Shown: positions 9,743 through 19,195 of the stretch, in pieces
Numbering within the stretch: position 1 is the stretch's first letter
How the letters are laid out: each line of letters opens with the position of its first letter
Assembly: GCF_018612875.1 (NCBI RefSeq)
Contig: NZ_JAGGRI010000004.1
Coordinates: 208,276-268,231, forward strand
Reading direction: 5' to 3'
Source of the DNA: Lysobacter sp. ISL-50
Lineage (GTDB): Bacteria > Pseudomonadota > Gammaproteobacteria > Xanthomonadales > Xanthomonadaceae
Length of the DNA: 59,956 nucleotides
Program-made: the position numbers and the translations under genes
The notes under the pieces: model-generated
The model's input: the letters and a program-made list of their open reading frames with translations, nothing else
Told to the model about the DNA's origin: nothing
Database searches by the model: none

Positions 9743-10645
9743 ATGGACAAGCTCGGCAGCCTGCTCGCCTTCGTCCGCACCGCGCAGTCGCGCAGCTTCG
9801 TCGCCGCCGGCCGCCAGATCGGCATTTCGTCCTCGGCGGTCGGCAAGAGCGTGGCCAAGCTGGAGCAGCAGCTCGGCGTGCGCCTGCTCCAGCGCAACAC
9901 CCGCAACGTGCGCCTGACCGAGGAAGGCCGGCAGTTCTACGAGCGCTGCAAACCGCTGCTGGACGAACTGGAAGAAGCCGAGGCGATGCTGACCCACTCC
10001 ATGCAGGCGCCGCGCGGGCGCCTGCGGGTCAGCCTGCCGACCAACGGCTACAAGTTCCTGGTGCCGGTGCTCGGCGAGTTCCGCCGGCGCTATCCCGAGG
10101 TCGAGCTGGACCTGGATTTCAACGACCAGATGGTCGATGTGATCGAAGGCGGTTTCGACGCGGTGATCCGCAGCGGCGACATGCCCGACTCGCGCCTGCG
10201 CGCGCGCCGGCTGGGGCCGTTCTGTTTCATGTTGTGCGCCTCGCCCGACTATCTGGCGCGGCGCGGCGAACCGCGCGCGCCGGCCGACCTGGAAGCGCAC
10301 GAGTGCATCCATTTCCGCTTCGCCAACAGCGGCAAGCTGCAGGAATGGTCGCTGCGGCTGGAGCCCGGCGAGAACCCGCCGCATCTGCCGGCGGCGCTGG
10401 TGTGCAACAACAGCGAAGCGGCGGTGCAGGCCGCGGTGCACGGCCTGGGCATCGTGTATTCGGTGGATTTCCTGGTGCGCGATCATTTGGCTTCGGACCG
10501 GCTGCGGCGCGTGTTGCCGGGGTTCGAGACCCAGCGCGGGCAGTTCTGGGCGTTGTGGCCGGCGCACAAGCACGTCTCGCCGAAGCTGCGCGTGTTTCTG
10601 GATTTCGTCGATGAGCATTTGTTCGTGCACAAGCCGCTGGCTTGA
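9743..10645 (+). CDS. LysR-family transcriptional regulator
   Basis: A 300-residue regulator with an N-terminal winged helix-turn-helix (residues 1-60, including SRSFVAAGRQIGISSSAVGKSVAKLEQQLGVRLLQRNTRNVRLTEEG) and a C-terminal periplasmic-binding-protein-like effector domain (about 90-295). GGAG sits eight bases before the ATG. It is divergent from the MFS exporter and probably controls it. The 137-base shared region contains a CATAAT hexamer at 9697-9702 that could be the -10 for this gene, with no good -35, and a TAT-N6-ATA dyad around 9681-9692 of the size LysR proteins bind. Effector unknown. Confidence 0.93.
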   Translation: MDKLGSLLAFVRTAQSRSFVAAGRQIGISSSAVGKSVAKLEQQLGVRLLQRNTRNVRLTEEGRQFYERCKPLLDELEEAEAMLTHSMQAPRGRLRVSLPTNGYKFLVPVLGEFRRRYPEVELDLDFNDQMVDVIEGGFDAVIRSGDMPDSRLRARRLGPFCFMLCASPDYLARRGEPRAPADLEAHECIHFRFANSGKLQEWSLRLEPGENPPHLPAALVCNNSEAAVQAAVHGLGIVYSVDFLVRDHLASDRLRRVLPGFETQRGQFWALWPAHKHVSPKLRVFLDFVDEHLFVHKPLA

Positions 10646-10672
10646 GCGCGATGCGTCGTCGTCAGTGCGGAA

Positions 10673-11632
10673 TCAGCGCGCGCGCTTCCTCTCGCGGCCT
10701 TCGCTGAAACCGCGCCGGTACGAAGTCGGGTTGGTGCCGACCGAACGCGAGAAGCGATCGCGGAAGGTCGTCGCCGATGCGAAGCCGACCTGCAGCGCGA
10801 TCTGCTCCACGGACAAGTCGGTGGTTTCCAGGAATTGCTGCGCGCGGCGGATGCGGGTGATCAGCAGCCACTGCAGCGGCGTGGTCCCGGTCTGCTCGCG
10901 GAAACGGCGGTTGAGCGTGCGCGTGCTGACCGACGCATGGCGGGCGAGTTCGTCGACCAGCAGGGGCCGGTCCAGATGTTCCTCCATCCAGCACAGCAGC
11001 GGCGCCAGCGAGGCGTCGGACTGCGGCGGCGCATGCTGCAGCAGCGGCGAATGATCGGCGCCGCGTTCCATCGGCACCACCGCCCAGCGCGCGGCGGCCG
11101 CGGCGGCGGCGGCGCCGCAGTCGCGGCGGATCAGGTGCAGGCACAGGTCGATGCCGGCGGCCGAACCGGCCGAGCTGAGTATCTGGCCTTCATCGACGAA
11201 CAACACGTCCGGATCGACCTGGATGTTCGGGTAACGCTCGGCCAGTTCGACCGTGGTGGACCAATGCGTGGTGGCGCGGCGGCCGCCGAGCAGGCCGGCC
11301 TGGGCCAGCACGAACACGCCGGTGCAGATCGAGGCGATGCGCGCGCCGCGCGCGCTGGCGGCGCGCAGCGCGTCCAGGATCGCGGCGGGAAACGGCGCGC
11401 GCCACGGCGACATGCCCGGCACGATCACGGTGTCGGCGCGTTCGAGTTCGGCCAGGCCCCACGGCACCACCAGTTCCATCGAGCCTGTGCGCACGCGCTC
11501 GCGTTCGGCGCAGATGCGCACCTCGTAGGCGGTCTCGCCGTCGGCCAGCCGCACCCACGGAAACACCAGCCCGGGAATGGACAGCTCGAAAGGCAGAACG
11601 TCGTCCATCGCGACGACAGCGATCTGATGCAT
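10673..11632 (-). CDS. GlxA-type transcriptional regulator (DJ-1/PfpI + AraC)
   Basis: A 319-residue regulator joining an N-terminal DJ-1/PfpI amidase-like domain (about residues 1-185, nucleophile-elbow region ARIASICTGVFVLAQAGLL) to a C-terminal AraC/XylS domain with two helix-turn-helix units (VDELARHASVSTRTLNRRFREQTG and SVEQIALQVGFASATTFRDRFSR). Proteins of this class sense small metabolites through the DJ-1 fold. The start at ATG 11632 gives MHQIAVVAMDDVLPFEL, the standard beginning; longer frames upstream add low-complexity Arg/Pro sequence. It converges with the LysR gene and has no obvious linked target. Confidence 0.92.
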   Translation of the reverse strand: MHQIAVVAMDDVLPFELSIPGLVFPWVRLADGETAYEVRICAERERVRTGSMELVVPWGLAELERADTVIVPGMSPWRAPFPAAILDALRAASARGARIASICTGVFVLAQAGLLGGRRATTHWSTTVELAERYPNIQVDPDVLFVDEGQILSSAGSAAGIDLCLHLIRRDCGAAAAAAAARWAVVPMERGADHSPLLQHAPPQSDASLAPLLCWMEEHLDRPLLVDELARHASVSTRTLNRRFREQTGTTPLQWLLITRIRRAQQFLETTDLSVEQIALQVGFASATTFRDRFSRSVGTNPTSYRRGFSEGRERKRAR

Positions 11633-11894
11633 GGGGACCGGCTGTGCTGGGGGTTGGACAAAGTGTAGCCAGCGGCCTCGCCGCCCGCGCGCACGGATAC
11701 GGGCGTGTCGGCGATGGCCGGAACCCGGCGAGATCTGGCGGCTTCGCCGCATCGGCGCGCGCCGCGCCGCATCGGCCGGGATACGGATGCGCGGCCTGAA
11801 CGGCGATGGCGCGCCACTCACTGATGCGGATCGCTTCGTCGCTACCGCCGTCGTTGCGAGGGCAGGGCGGACACGACCCGTGCATCGATAAGGC

Positions 11895-11937
11895 CGGATA
11901 AAGAACGGCCCCCGCCGCGCGAACGCAACGGGGGCCG
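11895..11937 (-). terminator. Rho-independent terminator after the M4 protease gene
   Basis: Nine-base-pair perfect stem CGGCCCCCG (11906-11914) / CGGGGGCCG (11929-11937). Read on the minus strand it is followed by TTCTTTATCC, a T-rich tract. It lies 55 bases past the stop codon of the protease gene. Confidence 0.75.
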
Positions 11938-11991
11938 CAAAGACCGCAAACACTTGCCAAGTCGAGCCCGGGTACGGCTCAGAGCGATTCC

Positions 11992-13908
11992 TCAGTTCTT
12001 GCAGCGCGCCGCCGTGGAGCCTTCCGGCAGGGTCACGTCGACCGCTTCCCAGGCGCAGGCCACGGTCTTGACCGCGCTGGCCTTGAGCAGGCCGCGATCG
12101 ACCAGATCCTGCGCCGCCGTCTGCGTCGCCACGCGCGCATCCGGATAGGTCGCCTGCGAGGTCAGGTACAAGGTGTTGGCGCGGTACCAGATCTGTCCGG
12201 CGACGGTCGGGGTCAGGCCCTTCAGGCCGGTCGCGCCGTTGCAGACCAGATCCGACGGCAACACGGTCTTGCGATGCGACTTCGGCACCTTCTGGCCTTC
12301 GGCCAGCAGGTAGAAGAAGTGGTTGCCGATGCCGGAGGTGTAGTGCGGATCGTGCGCCTCGTTCTGCGGATCGAAACCGCCGGCCGGGTAGCAGTCGAAC
12401 GAACCCACGCCGGCGGCGTTCTTGTCCAGGCTGGGCTTGAACATGAAACGCAGCGGCACGCCGCTGAGCATCACGTTCTCGCCGATCAGGTAATCCGGCG
12501 GGTCTTTCGGGCTGTTGTCGTAGAACTCGACCAGGGTGCCGTGGACGTCGGAATTGGCTTCGTTCAAGCCGCCGGCATCGCCCGAGTACAACAGGCCCGA
12601 GGTCGCCTGGGTCACGCCGTGCGACATCTCGTGGCCGGCCACGTCGAGCGCGACCACCGGGTTGGACAGGCCGTAGTCGCCGTTGCCGTAGACCATGCGC
12701 TTGGCGTCGCCGTCCCAGAACGCGTTGGTGCCGCCCGCGTCGAGGAAGAAGAAATACGTGAAGGTGACATTGACGAAGCTCTGCACGCCCAGGCCGTCGC
12801 CGAAGATGCCGGCGCGGTCGTAGTACTTCTTGTAGTAGTCCCAGGTCTTCGACACACCGTAATGCGCTTCCACGCCGGTGCGTTCGATGTTGGTCATCTG
12901 CTCGTTGCCCCAGACGTTGTCGGCATCGAACATCGGCGGCGCGGTGAAGTCGCCGCCGCCGAACACCAGGTCGACGACCGTGCCGCCGGTGTTGTGCACG
13001 GTGCCGCCGCCGCGCTTGTCGTCGCGCAGCAGGAAGCCGGCGCCGCGGCCGTCGCTTTCCTCGGCGCCGACCTTGCTGGTGGAGATCGGCACCTTGCCGC
13101 GGGTGATGGTGAAGCCTTCGCCTTCGGCCGCTTCGGCGGTGTAGATGCGGCTGTCGCGGCCGAGGAAGCTGCCGTTGCCGGCATCGACGTAAATCAGATC
13201 ATGGACCGGACGCTCGGCCTTGTTGAGGCCGCGGAAGCTGACTTCATACGCCAGCTTGGGCTGGTTGTTCTGGGCGAAATACACCGTGCGCGATTTCGGC
13301 GCCTCGATGAAGCGGCCGGAGAAATGCACGCCGGCGTCGGCGATCGCCTGGCTCTGCGAGAGCTTGGGCGTGATCGAGCCGCCGTCGCCGAGCTTGAGGT
13401 CCAGGGTCTTGCTGATCGAGGTCAGCAGGCCGCCCTTGGCGTGGGTGACCAGATCGCCGCCGATCACCGGCAGGCCCTGGTATTCGCGCTGGAAACGCAC
13501 GTGCTCGCTGCCGTCGGCTTCGACCACGACATCGCGCGGCTTGTAGCTTTCCGCCGCCATCGCGTTGGCGCCGGCCTTGGCCAGGCCTTGCGCGCCGGCG
13601 CTGCCGGCCTTGCTCGCCTGCAGCAGTTCGCGCGCGCGCTGCACCGCCGGATGGCGTTCCAGTTGCGCGGCCGGGGTGGCGCCGGAGACGGCGCTGGCAT
13701 CGGCGAAGGTGTTTTCCGCGGTGGCGCGGACGCTGGCGTTGGAACGCGCGGACGCATCAGGCGCGCGCGCCGCCGCATTCGCCGCCGCGCCGGTCTGGGG
13801 GACGCTGCGAGCGGCATCATCGCGATGCGCGGTGACCAGCGCGGTCGCAGTGGTGCCGGTGATCGCAAGCAGGATCGATGCGGTCAGCACTCGTTGTTTC
13901 ATGGACAT
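11992..13908 (-). CDS. Secreted M4-family (thermolysin-like) metalloprotease
   Basis: A 638-residue preproenzyme. Residues 1-24 form a signal peptide; an FTP/PepSY-type propeptide covers roughly 60-250; the mature catalytic domain begins near AAEGEGFTITRG. The zinc site is intact: HEMSH in DVAGHEMSHGVTQATSG near residue 426, and the third ligand Glu in GGLNEANSDVHG about 20 residues later. The C-terminal helical part ends in Cys-containing sequence likely to be disulfide-bonded. Secretion in two steps (Sec, then type II) is known for such enzymes; in Lysobacter they serve in predation. GGAG lies eight bases before the ATG and a terminator follows. Single-gene unit. Confidence 0.96.
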   Translation of the reverse strand: MSMKQRVLTASILLAITGTTATALVTAHRDDAARSVPQTGAAANAAARAPDASARSNASVRATAENTFADASAVSGATPAAQLERHPAVQRARELLQASKAGSAGAQGLAKAGANAMAAESYKPRDVVVEADGSEHVRFQREYQGLPVIGGDLVTHAKGGLLTSISKTLDLKLGDGGSITPKLSQSQAIADAGVHFSGRFIEAPKSRTVYFAQNNQPKLAYEVSFRGLNKAERPVHDLIYVDAGNGSFLGRDSRIYTAEAAEGEGFTITRGKVPISTSKVGAEESDGRGAGFLLRDDKRGGGTVHNTGGTVVDLVFGGGDFTAPPMFDADNVWGNEQMTNIERTGVEAHYGVSKTWDYYKKYYDRAGIFGDGLGVQSFVNVTFTYFFFLDAGGTNAFWDGDAKRMVYGNGDYGLSNPVVALDVAGHEMSHGVTQATSGLLYSGDAGGLNEANSDVHGTLVEFYDNSPKDPPDYLIGENVMLSGVPLRFMFKPSLDKNAAGVGSFDCYPAGGFDPQNEAHDPHYTSGIGNHFFYLLAEGQKVPKSHRKTVLPSDLVCNGATGLKGLTPTVAGQIWYRANTLYLTSQATYPDARVATQTAAQDLVDRGLLKASAVKTVACAWEAVDVTLPEGSTAARCKN

Positions 13909-14306
13909 GCGAAGTTCTCCGAGTCATGCAAAGCAATAAGGAAGAAAGAAAGCAAAATCGCCGTTCCGCGATCGAGGTCGCGAAATCGGCGTTACTGCAC
14001 AACGGCAGGGAGCTTGTAATGCTTGGGAAGACGCGTCCTACGACGAGGAAGGACACGCGTTCTCCACCGTTTCCCTATCAATGCGAACGCTCTCGGATGC
14101 GTTTCACCCCACCTTGCGGGCACGCGGGTGACGTATTTCCTTCACGAAATGCGATGCGCGTCTAACGCAGGCTTACGGTTGAAGACACGCAGCAAACGCC
14201 GAAAGGCCGCGAAATCGCAGCCGATGGGCAAGTATCGTGGCGAGGGCGACAGGCGCGTGGCGCCTGCGATGGACTGCATCCGCGTGCGGCGCGATCGCCG
14301 CGCGCG

Positions 14307-14525
14307 TCAGCGCCGCGGCGCCGGCATGATGTGCGACAGGAAAATCCGCCGGTCTTCGAAAATGCGGATCGCCACGGCGACGCCGAGCTGCACCGACAGG
14401 TGGAAGGCCTCGTTCTTGGCCGCGGCCGAAGCGGCGGCGACATTGTCGAAACGCTCCTCGGCCACGTCGCACGACAAGGTGCGGCCGAGGTAAGTGGATT
14501 CGTTGAGTTGCACCGTGTAGGGCAT
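14307..14525 (-). CDS. Small hypothetical protein
   Basis: A 72-residue soluble protein beginning MPYTVQLNESTYLGRTLSCD. It reads like a compact alpha/beta domain with alternating hydrophobic pattern, and its composition (Asn, Glu, Ile, Phe) is unlike the Arg/Ala/Pro-rich spurious frames around it, which is why I keep it. I do not recognise a family. It stands alone in a 1.2-kb stretch with no other supported gene; the flanks (13909-14306 and 14526-15162) show only repeat fragments and, at 14766-14833, a degenerate GTGGGAGG-type hairpin. Confidence 0.55.
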   Translation of the reverse strand: MPYTVQLNESTYLGRTLSCDVAEERFDNVAAASAAAKNEAFHLSVQLGVAVAIRIFEDRRIFLSHIMPAPRR

Positions 14526-14765
14526 GGGGTCGCGACCATCGAATGAAACGGGATGCCCCGACCCAGCTTGACCGCTTGCTCAAGGCGGCGACTTATTCCC
14601 TTGCTGAGCGGCGTCCGTTGCCGGCGCATAAGTCGTGCTGTCGGGGCGTGCATAAGGTGACTTAGCGACCAAGGATTTACCCTCAGGAGACCCCAGCCCG
14701 TGCTGTAGGGAATTCCTTACAACCGCGTGACCGCGGTCACGTCCGCAACCCCCGGCAGGGCGCTC

Positions 14766-14833
14766 TTTGTGGGAGGGCCCTTCAGGCCCGATGCTTTCGG
14801 CTCCGGTCGCATCGCACCTTCATCGGCCCCCAC
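14766..14833. repeat. Degenerate GTGGGAGGG...CCCCCAC palindromic element
   Basis: TGTGGGAGGGCCCTTCAGG begins an element that ends in CGGCCCCCACA; it is a diverged copy of the GTGGGAGGGGCTTCAGCCCC family seen at 46289-46465 and 50158-50207. Confidence 0.6.
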
Positions 14834-15162
14834 AAGCGACGCGATCCCCCCAACCGCCTTGCCGCCGCATGAACGAACCCCGCAAACCCCGCGCGCCCCT
14901 CGACCTTAGGCGGATTCACCGCGCCGGCAATGCCTCTAGCGTGTCTGCGCCGCAGCGCTGCGGCCCCGACAGGACCGTCCATGTTCGCGACCGCCACGAC
15001 CACGGCCATGCGACCCGCGCCGCGCGCGCGGCGGCTATCGTCCCGTTCGCGCCATCTTCTGGCGACGCTGTGCCTGCTCACGCTCTGCGCAGGCGCCCCG
15101 GCCGCGAGCGGTCGCGGCGCCCTGCCGTCGCTGCCGTTCCTGGTGCACGCCGCGCCGCCGGC

Positions 15163-16962
15163 TCAGGACGCGCCCGGCAGCAGCGGCCCGCCCAGCCACA
15201 GCCAGCGCGCCATCCAGGCGCTGACCCAGGCGATGAGCATGGTCAAGGGCAGGCCGATACGCAGGAAATCGCTGAAGCGGTACTGGCCCGGGCCGAGGAT
15301 GAGAAGGTTGCCGTGGTGACCGATCGGGGTCAGGAACGCGGCCACCGCGCCCAGCGCCGTGCACACCACGAACGGCGTCGGCGGCAGGCCCAGCGATTGC
15401 GCCAGTGAGATCGCGATCGGCCCCAGCAGCACCGTGGTCGCCGCATCGGACAGGATCTGGGTCAGCAGCGCGGCGACGGTGAACATCACCAGCAAGATCG
15501 CCAGCGGCGACCAGCCCGCGATCACCTGCAGCATGCCCTGCGCCAGCAACTGCGCGGTGCCGGTCTGCTCCATCGCCACGCCCAGCGGAATCACCCCGGC
15601 GATCATCACGAAGATACGCACGTCGATTTCGCGATAGGCCTGTTCGACATCGACGCAGCGCGTGGTCACCATCGCCACCGCGCCCAGCAGGAACGCCAGC
15701 GACGCCGGCAGCCATTCGGTCGCCGCCGCGACGATCGTCATCAGCAGGATGCCCAGCGCCAGCGGCGCGCGCACCCGCCGCCGCGCTTCGCCGGCGAACG
15801 GCACCAGCATCAGGAAGCCGTGGTGCGCGGCGAGTTCGGCGAAACGCGCCGGCCGGCCCCACAGCACCAGCAGGTCGCCCTCAAGCAGGCGCGCGTCGGA
15901 CAGACGCGGCGCGACCGCGCCCTGGCGCCGCCACAGGCCGGCGATCACGGCGTGGAAGCGGCGCGCGAAATCCAGCTCGCGCACGCTGCGGCCGATGAAT
16001 TCCGAACCCGGCGCGACCAGCGCCTGCACCAGTTGCGGTTCGCCGTCGCCGTCTGCGTGCTCGCCGAAGCGCTTGATCGCGTTGAGATCCAGGCCGGCGT
16101 CGTCGTGCAGCGAGGCGAGCGCGTCGGCCGAAGCCTCCACCAGCAGGATGTCGCCGCTGATCAGGGCGCTGCCCGGGCCCAGATCCTGGCGGCGCTGGCC
16201 GTCGCGCAGCCAGCCGGTCAGCACGAAGCGATCGCCGAGCGCCTTCTGCAGTTCCGACAGCGGACGCGTGCTCCAGCGCGAGCCTTCGACGATCACCAGC
16301 TCGGTGCGGTAACGGTCCAGGCGCAGGTAGCCGTCGTCGCCGTGTTCGCCGCCGCGCTTGGGCAGCACCCAGCGCGCGGCCAGCATGTACAGCACGCCGA
16401 CCACCACCAGGGCCAGACCGATCGGAGTGATCGAGAAAATCCCCAGGCCCGGCGCGCCGGTGCGTTCGATCAGATTGTCGGCGAGCAGGAACGCCGGCGC
16501 GCTGACGAGCGTCAGGGTCGTGCCCAGCGAGGCGGCGAACGACATCGGCATCAGCAGGCGCGACGCCGACAGGCCGCGCGATTTGGCGAACCGGGTCAGG
16601 ATCGGCAGCATCATCGCCGTGACCATGACGTGGTGGGTGAACGAGGACAGCGCCGCCACCGCCGGCATGGTCACCGCGATCGCGCGGCTCTCGCTGCGGC
16701 CGGCGGCGCGGCCGATCCACTGGCCCAGGCGCTCGGTGATGCCGGTCGCGGCCAGGCCGCCGGAAATCACGAACACCGCCGCGACGATGATCGCCGGTTC
16801 GCTGGCGAAGCCGGACAAGGCCTGTTTGGCGTCCAGCACCCCGCTGAGCACCAGCGCCAGCAGGGTGATCATGGCCGTCACATCGACCCGCAGGCGTTCG
16901 CTGACGAACAGGTACAGGGCGGCCGCGAGGATCAGCAGGAAGGCGATCTGAGAAAAGTCCAT
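15163..16962 (-). CDS. SLC13-type permease with two TrkA-C (RCK_C) domains
   Basis: A 599-residue inner-membrane transporter of the divalent-anion/sodium symporter (CitMHS/ArsB-NhaD) superfamily. The N-terminal half has about five to six helices (residues 4-195, with SSFTHHVMVTAMMLPILTRFAK), the middle (about 200-380) is a soluble pair of RCK_C domains marked by VIVEGSRWSTRPLSELQKALG and ALVAPGSEFIGRSVRELDFARRF, and the C-terminal half repeats the helical bundle (QILSDAATTVLLGPIAISLAQ). Homologues are usually linked to sulfate or dicarboxylate uptake; substrate cannot be read from sequence. The RCK_C domains suggest nucleotide or ion gating. Monocistronic. Confidence 0.92.
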   Translation of the reverse strand: MDFSQIAFLLILAAALYLFVSERLRVDVTAMITLLALVLSGVLDAKQALSGFASEPAIIVAAVFVISGGLAATGITERLGQWIGRAAGRSESRAIAVTMPAVAALSSFTHHVMVTAMMLPILTRFAKSRGLSASRLLMPMSFAASLGTTLTLVSAPAFLLADNLIERTGAPGLGIFSITPIGLALVVVGVLYMLAARWVLPKRGGEHGDDGYLRLDRYRTELVIVEGSRWSTRPLSELQKALGDRFVLTGWLRDGQRRQDLGPGSALISGDILLVEASADALASLHDDAGLDLNAIKRFGEHADGDGEPQLVQALVAPGSEFIGRSVRELDFARRFHAVIAGLWRRQGAVAPRLSDARLLEGDLLVLWGRPARFAELAAHHGFLMLVPFAGEARRRVRAPLALGILLMTIVAAATEWLPASLAFLLGAVAMVTTRCVDVEQAYREIDVRIFVMIAGVIPLGVAMEQTGTAQLLAQGMLQVIAGWSPLAILLVMFTVAALLTQILSDAATTVLLGPIAISLAQSLGLPPTPFVVCTALGAVAAFLTPIGHHGNLLILGPGQYRFSDFLRIGLPLTMLIAWVSAWMARWLWLGGPLLPGAS

Positions 16963-17085
16963 TGCGCGATTGTGCTTGAGCCGGCCGTGTCCAGGCCGTG
17001 TGCGCCGTCCACCGCGCCGTCACGGCGGCATTGGATACACTCCCCGGTCACTTCGGACCCCCTGTGCGATCACAGCGTTACCGCG

Positions 17086-18267
17086 ATGACCCTGCCGCAC
17101 CCCACGATGCCGGCCAGCAAAGCCGCCGACGACCGCTTCCGCCTGGCGATGGCGGCGTCGAACATCGGCATGGCGATCGTTTCGATCGACGGCATCTGGC
17201 TGGAGGTCAACCCGGCGTTGTGCGCAATGCTGGGCTACCGCATCGACGAATTGCGCGGTCACCACTACAGCGAAGTCACCCATCCCGACGATCTGGCGAT
17301 CAGCGACAACCTGGTCGCCGCGCTGGTCAGCGGCGCGCTGGCCTCGGTCGATGAACACAAGCGTTACGTCCACCAGGACGGCAGCGACGTGTGGGTGCAG
17401 CTGAACATCGCGGTGATGCGCGACGAAGACGGCAAGCCGCAGTATTTCATCTCGCACATGCGCGACATCCGCGACGAGCGCGAAGCCGATCTGGCGCGCC
17501 GCGCGCGCATGGCCGAGCACGGCGCCGCGCTGGACGCGTCCAACCGCCAGCTGCAGTTGTTCGCCGACGCGGTCGCGCACGACCTGCGCGCGCCGCTGCG
17601 TTCGATCGAAAGCTTCTCGGCGCTGCTCGGCGAGCGCGCGGCCGAGCGCTTGAACGAAACCGATCGCGATTACCTGACCCGGATTCGCGCCGCGGCTTCG
17701 CGCATGACCGGCCTGCTGGCCGCGCTGACCGAGCTGTCGCACGTGACCCGCGCCGAGATGCGCATCGCCCCGGTGGACCTGAGCCTGCTCGCCGACTGGG
17801 TCGGCGCCGAGCTGCAGGACGCCGATCCCAGGCATCGCGGCGAAGTCAGCGTGCAGCCCGGTCTGCAGGTCGAGGGCGACGAGCGCCTGCTCAAGCTGAT
17901 GCTCAATCAACTCATGCACAACGCGTGGAAATTCTCGTGCGAGCGGGCCGGCGGCGAACCCGGCGGCGAGCTGGTTCCGGTACGCATTCAGGTGCGCGGC
18001 GAGGTGGTCGGATCGCGCCTGCAGTTGTCGATTCAGGACCACGGAGCCGGTTTCGACATGCGTTATGCTCACAAGCTGTTCGAGCCGTTCCAGCGCCTGC
18101 ACGGGCCGGATCAGGGCGGCGGTCACGGCCTCGGGCTGGCGATCGCGCGGCGGGTCGCCGAGCGTCATCGCGGCCAGTTGCGCGCGCACTCCCAGCCCGG
18201 CGCGGGCAGCACGTTTACAGTCGAACTGCCCTTGCGGTCCAAGGGCGAGGAAAGCGCAAATGCATAA
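17086..18267 (+). CDS. PAS-domain sensor histidine kinase
   Basis: A 393-residue cytosolic kinase. A PAS domain (about residues 12-130: FRLAMAASNIGMAIVSIDGIWLEVN ... GHHYSEVTHPDDL) with its PAC segment FISHMRDIRDEREADL is followed by a HisKA domain with the H-box AVAHDLRAPLRSIESF (phosphorylated His near 165) and an HATPase domain with N-box LNQLMHNAWKFS, G1 DHGAGFDMRY and G2 GGGHGLGLAIARRV. The architecture is that of phytochrome-type kinases without the photosensory part. The ATG at 17086 precedes the PAS domain closely. It overlaps the next gene by eight bases, so the two form an operon and probably a phosphorelay pair. Confidence 0.92.
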   Translation: MTLPHPTMPASKAADDRFRLAMAASNIGMAIVSIDGIWLEVNPALCAMLGYRIDELRGHHYSEVTHPDDLAISDNLVAALVSGALASVDEHKRYVHQDGSDVWVQLNIAVMRDEDGKPQYFISHMRDIRDEREADLARRARMAEHGAALDASNRQLQLFADAVAHDLRAPLRSIESFSALLGERAAERLNETDRDYLTRIRAAASRMTGLLAALTELSHVTRAEMRIAPVDLSLLADWVGAELQDADPRHRGEVSVQPGLQVEGDERLLKLMLNQLMHNAWKFSCERAGGEPGGELVPVRIQVRGEVVGSRLQLSIQDHGAGFDMRYAHKLFEPFQRLHGPDQGGGHGLGLAIARRVAERHRGQLRAHSQPGAGSTFTVELPLRSKGEESANA

Positions 18268-18694
18268 GGAAATCCTGCTGGTCGAGGACAACCCCGACGA
18301 CGTCGAGCTGACCCGGCTCGCCTTCGACGAGGCCAAGATCGCCAACAGGCTGGTGGTGATGGGCGATGGCGCCGAGGCGCTGGATTACCTGTTCGCCCGC
18401 GGCCGTTACTCCGATCGCGATCCCACCGATCTGCCGTCGATCGTGCTGCTGGACCTCAATCTGCCCAAGGTCGATGGCCGCGAAGTGCTGCAGGCGATCC
18501 GCGCCCACGAACCCACCCGCACGCTGCCGGTGGTGGTGTTGACCACCAGCACCGAGCCGTTCGACGTCGAAGCCAGCTATGCGCTCGGGGTCAACAGCTA
18601 TATCCAGAAGCCGGTGGATTTCGAGCAGTTCGTGTGGGCGGTGAAGCAGGTCGGGTTGTATTGGCTGGTTTTGAATCATCCGCGTAATCCCTGA
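18260..18694 (+). CDS. Rcp1-like single-domain response regulator
   Basis: A 144-residue stand-alone receiver protein of the Rcp1/CheY type. It has the acidic pair in ILLVEDNPDDVELTRLAF, the phospho-acceptor Asp in IVLLDLNLPKVDGREVL, Thr in VVVLTTSTEP and Lys in NSYIQKPVDFEQF. There is no output domain, so it acts through protein contact or a phosphorelay. Its start overlaps the end of the PAS kinase gene by eight bases, matching the kinase/Rcp1 pairing known for phytochrome-like systems. Confidence 0.94.
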   Translation: MHKEILLVEDNPDDVELTRLAFDEAKIANRLVVMGDGAEALDYLFARGRYSDRDPTDLPSIVLLDLNLPKVDGREVLQAIRAHEPTRTLPVVVLTTSTEPFDVEASYALGVNSYIQKPVDFEQFVWAVKQVGLYWLVLNHPRNP

Positions 18695-18735
18695 TTGCTT
18701 CGCGGATATTCGGGGATAAAGGCAAAAGCAAATCC

Positions 18736-18775
18736 CCCCTGGCCCCCCTTTTTCAAAGGGGGGAACCCCTTCGGA
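18736..18775. repeat. CCCCCC...CCCTTTTTCAAAGGGGGG hairpin
   Basis: One inverted copy of the CCCCCTTTGAAAAAGGGGG element family follows the response-regulator gene by about 45 bases. The stem CCCCCCTTT / AAAGGGGGG could also act as terminator for the kinase-regulator operon. Confidence 0.7.
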
Positions 18776-18821
18776 TACGGCAGCGTGATTTGGCAGTGCG
18801 CCGCACAGCCGCGTCCTGTTT

Positions 18822-19195
18822 ACGAGCGCATCAATTAGCCCCCTTTGAAAAAGGGGGCAGGGCGCCTGCGAACAACCGTGACCTGATCGCCGCGCCAGCG
18901 CCGGGGGATTTGCTGCCCACCTCAACGCCGCATAGCCGCGTCCCGTTTACGAGCGCGTCAATTAGCCCCCTTTGAAAAAGGGGGCAGGGCGCCCGCGAAC
19001 AACCGTGACCTGATCGCCGCGCCAGCGCCGGGGGATTTGCTCCCCACCTCAACGCGCCGCACAACCGCTTCCCGTTTACGAGCGCATCAATTCGCCCCCT
19101 TTGGAAAGGGGGCAGGGCGCCCGCGAACAACCGTGACCTGACCGCCGCGTCAGCGCCGGGGGATTTGCTCCACGCCGCAGCGCGCCGCACCACAC
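18822..19195. repeat. Three tandem ~127-129 bp units, each with a G/C-A/T hairpin
   Basis: Units begin with ACGAGCGC at 18822, 18949 and 19078, each carrying ATTAGCCCCCTTTGAAAAAG (third copy slightly diverged), then GGGCGCC, ACAACCGTGACCTGA, CGCCGGGGGATTTGCTCC. Units 1 and 2 are nearly identical; unit 3 is more diverged and shorter. They fill the whole space between the response regulator and the oxygenase gene; I see no gene in 18695-19195. Confidence 0.85.

Noticed and set aside
14023-14160. Clp/CRP-type site GTGA...TCAC near 14128 before the M4 protease
   Set aside because: The half-sites are ten bases apart rather than six, and outer bases do not match.
14981-15319. Plus-strand frame starting MFATATTT with a signal-peptide-like stretch
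   Set aside because: Almost half of it is antisense to the conserved end of the SLC13-type permease, and the remainder is Arg/Ala/Pro-rich with no ribosome site; most likely spurious.
18695-19195. CRISPR-like array after the response regulator
   Set aside because: Units are about 128 bp, nearly identical throughout with no variable spacers, and no cas genes are present.
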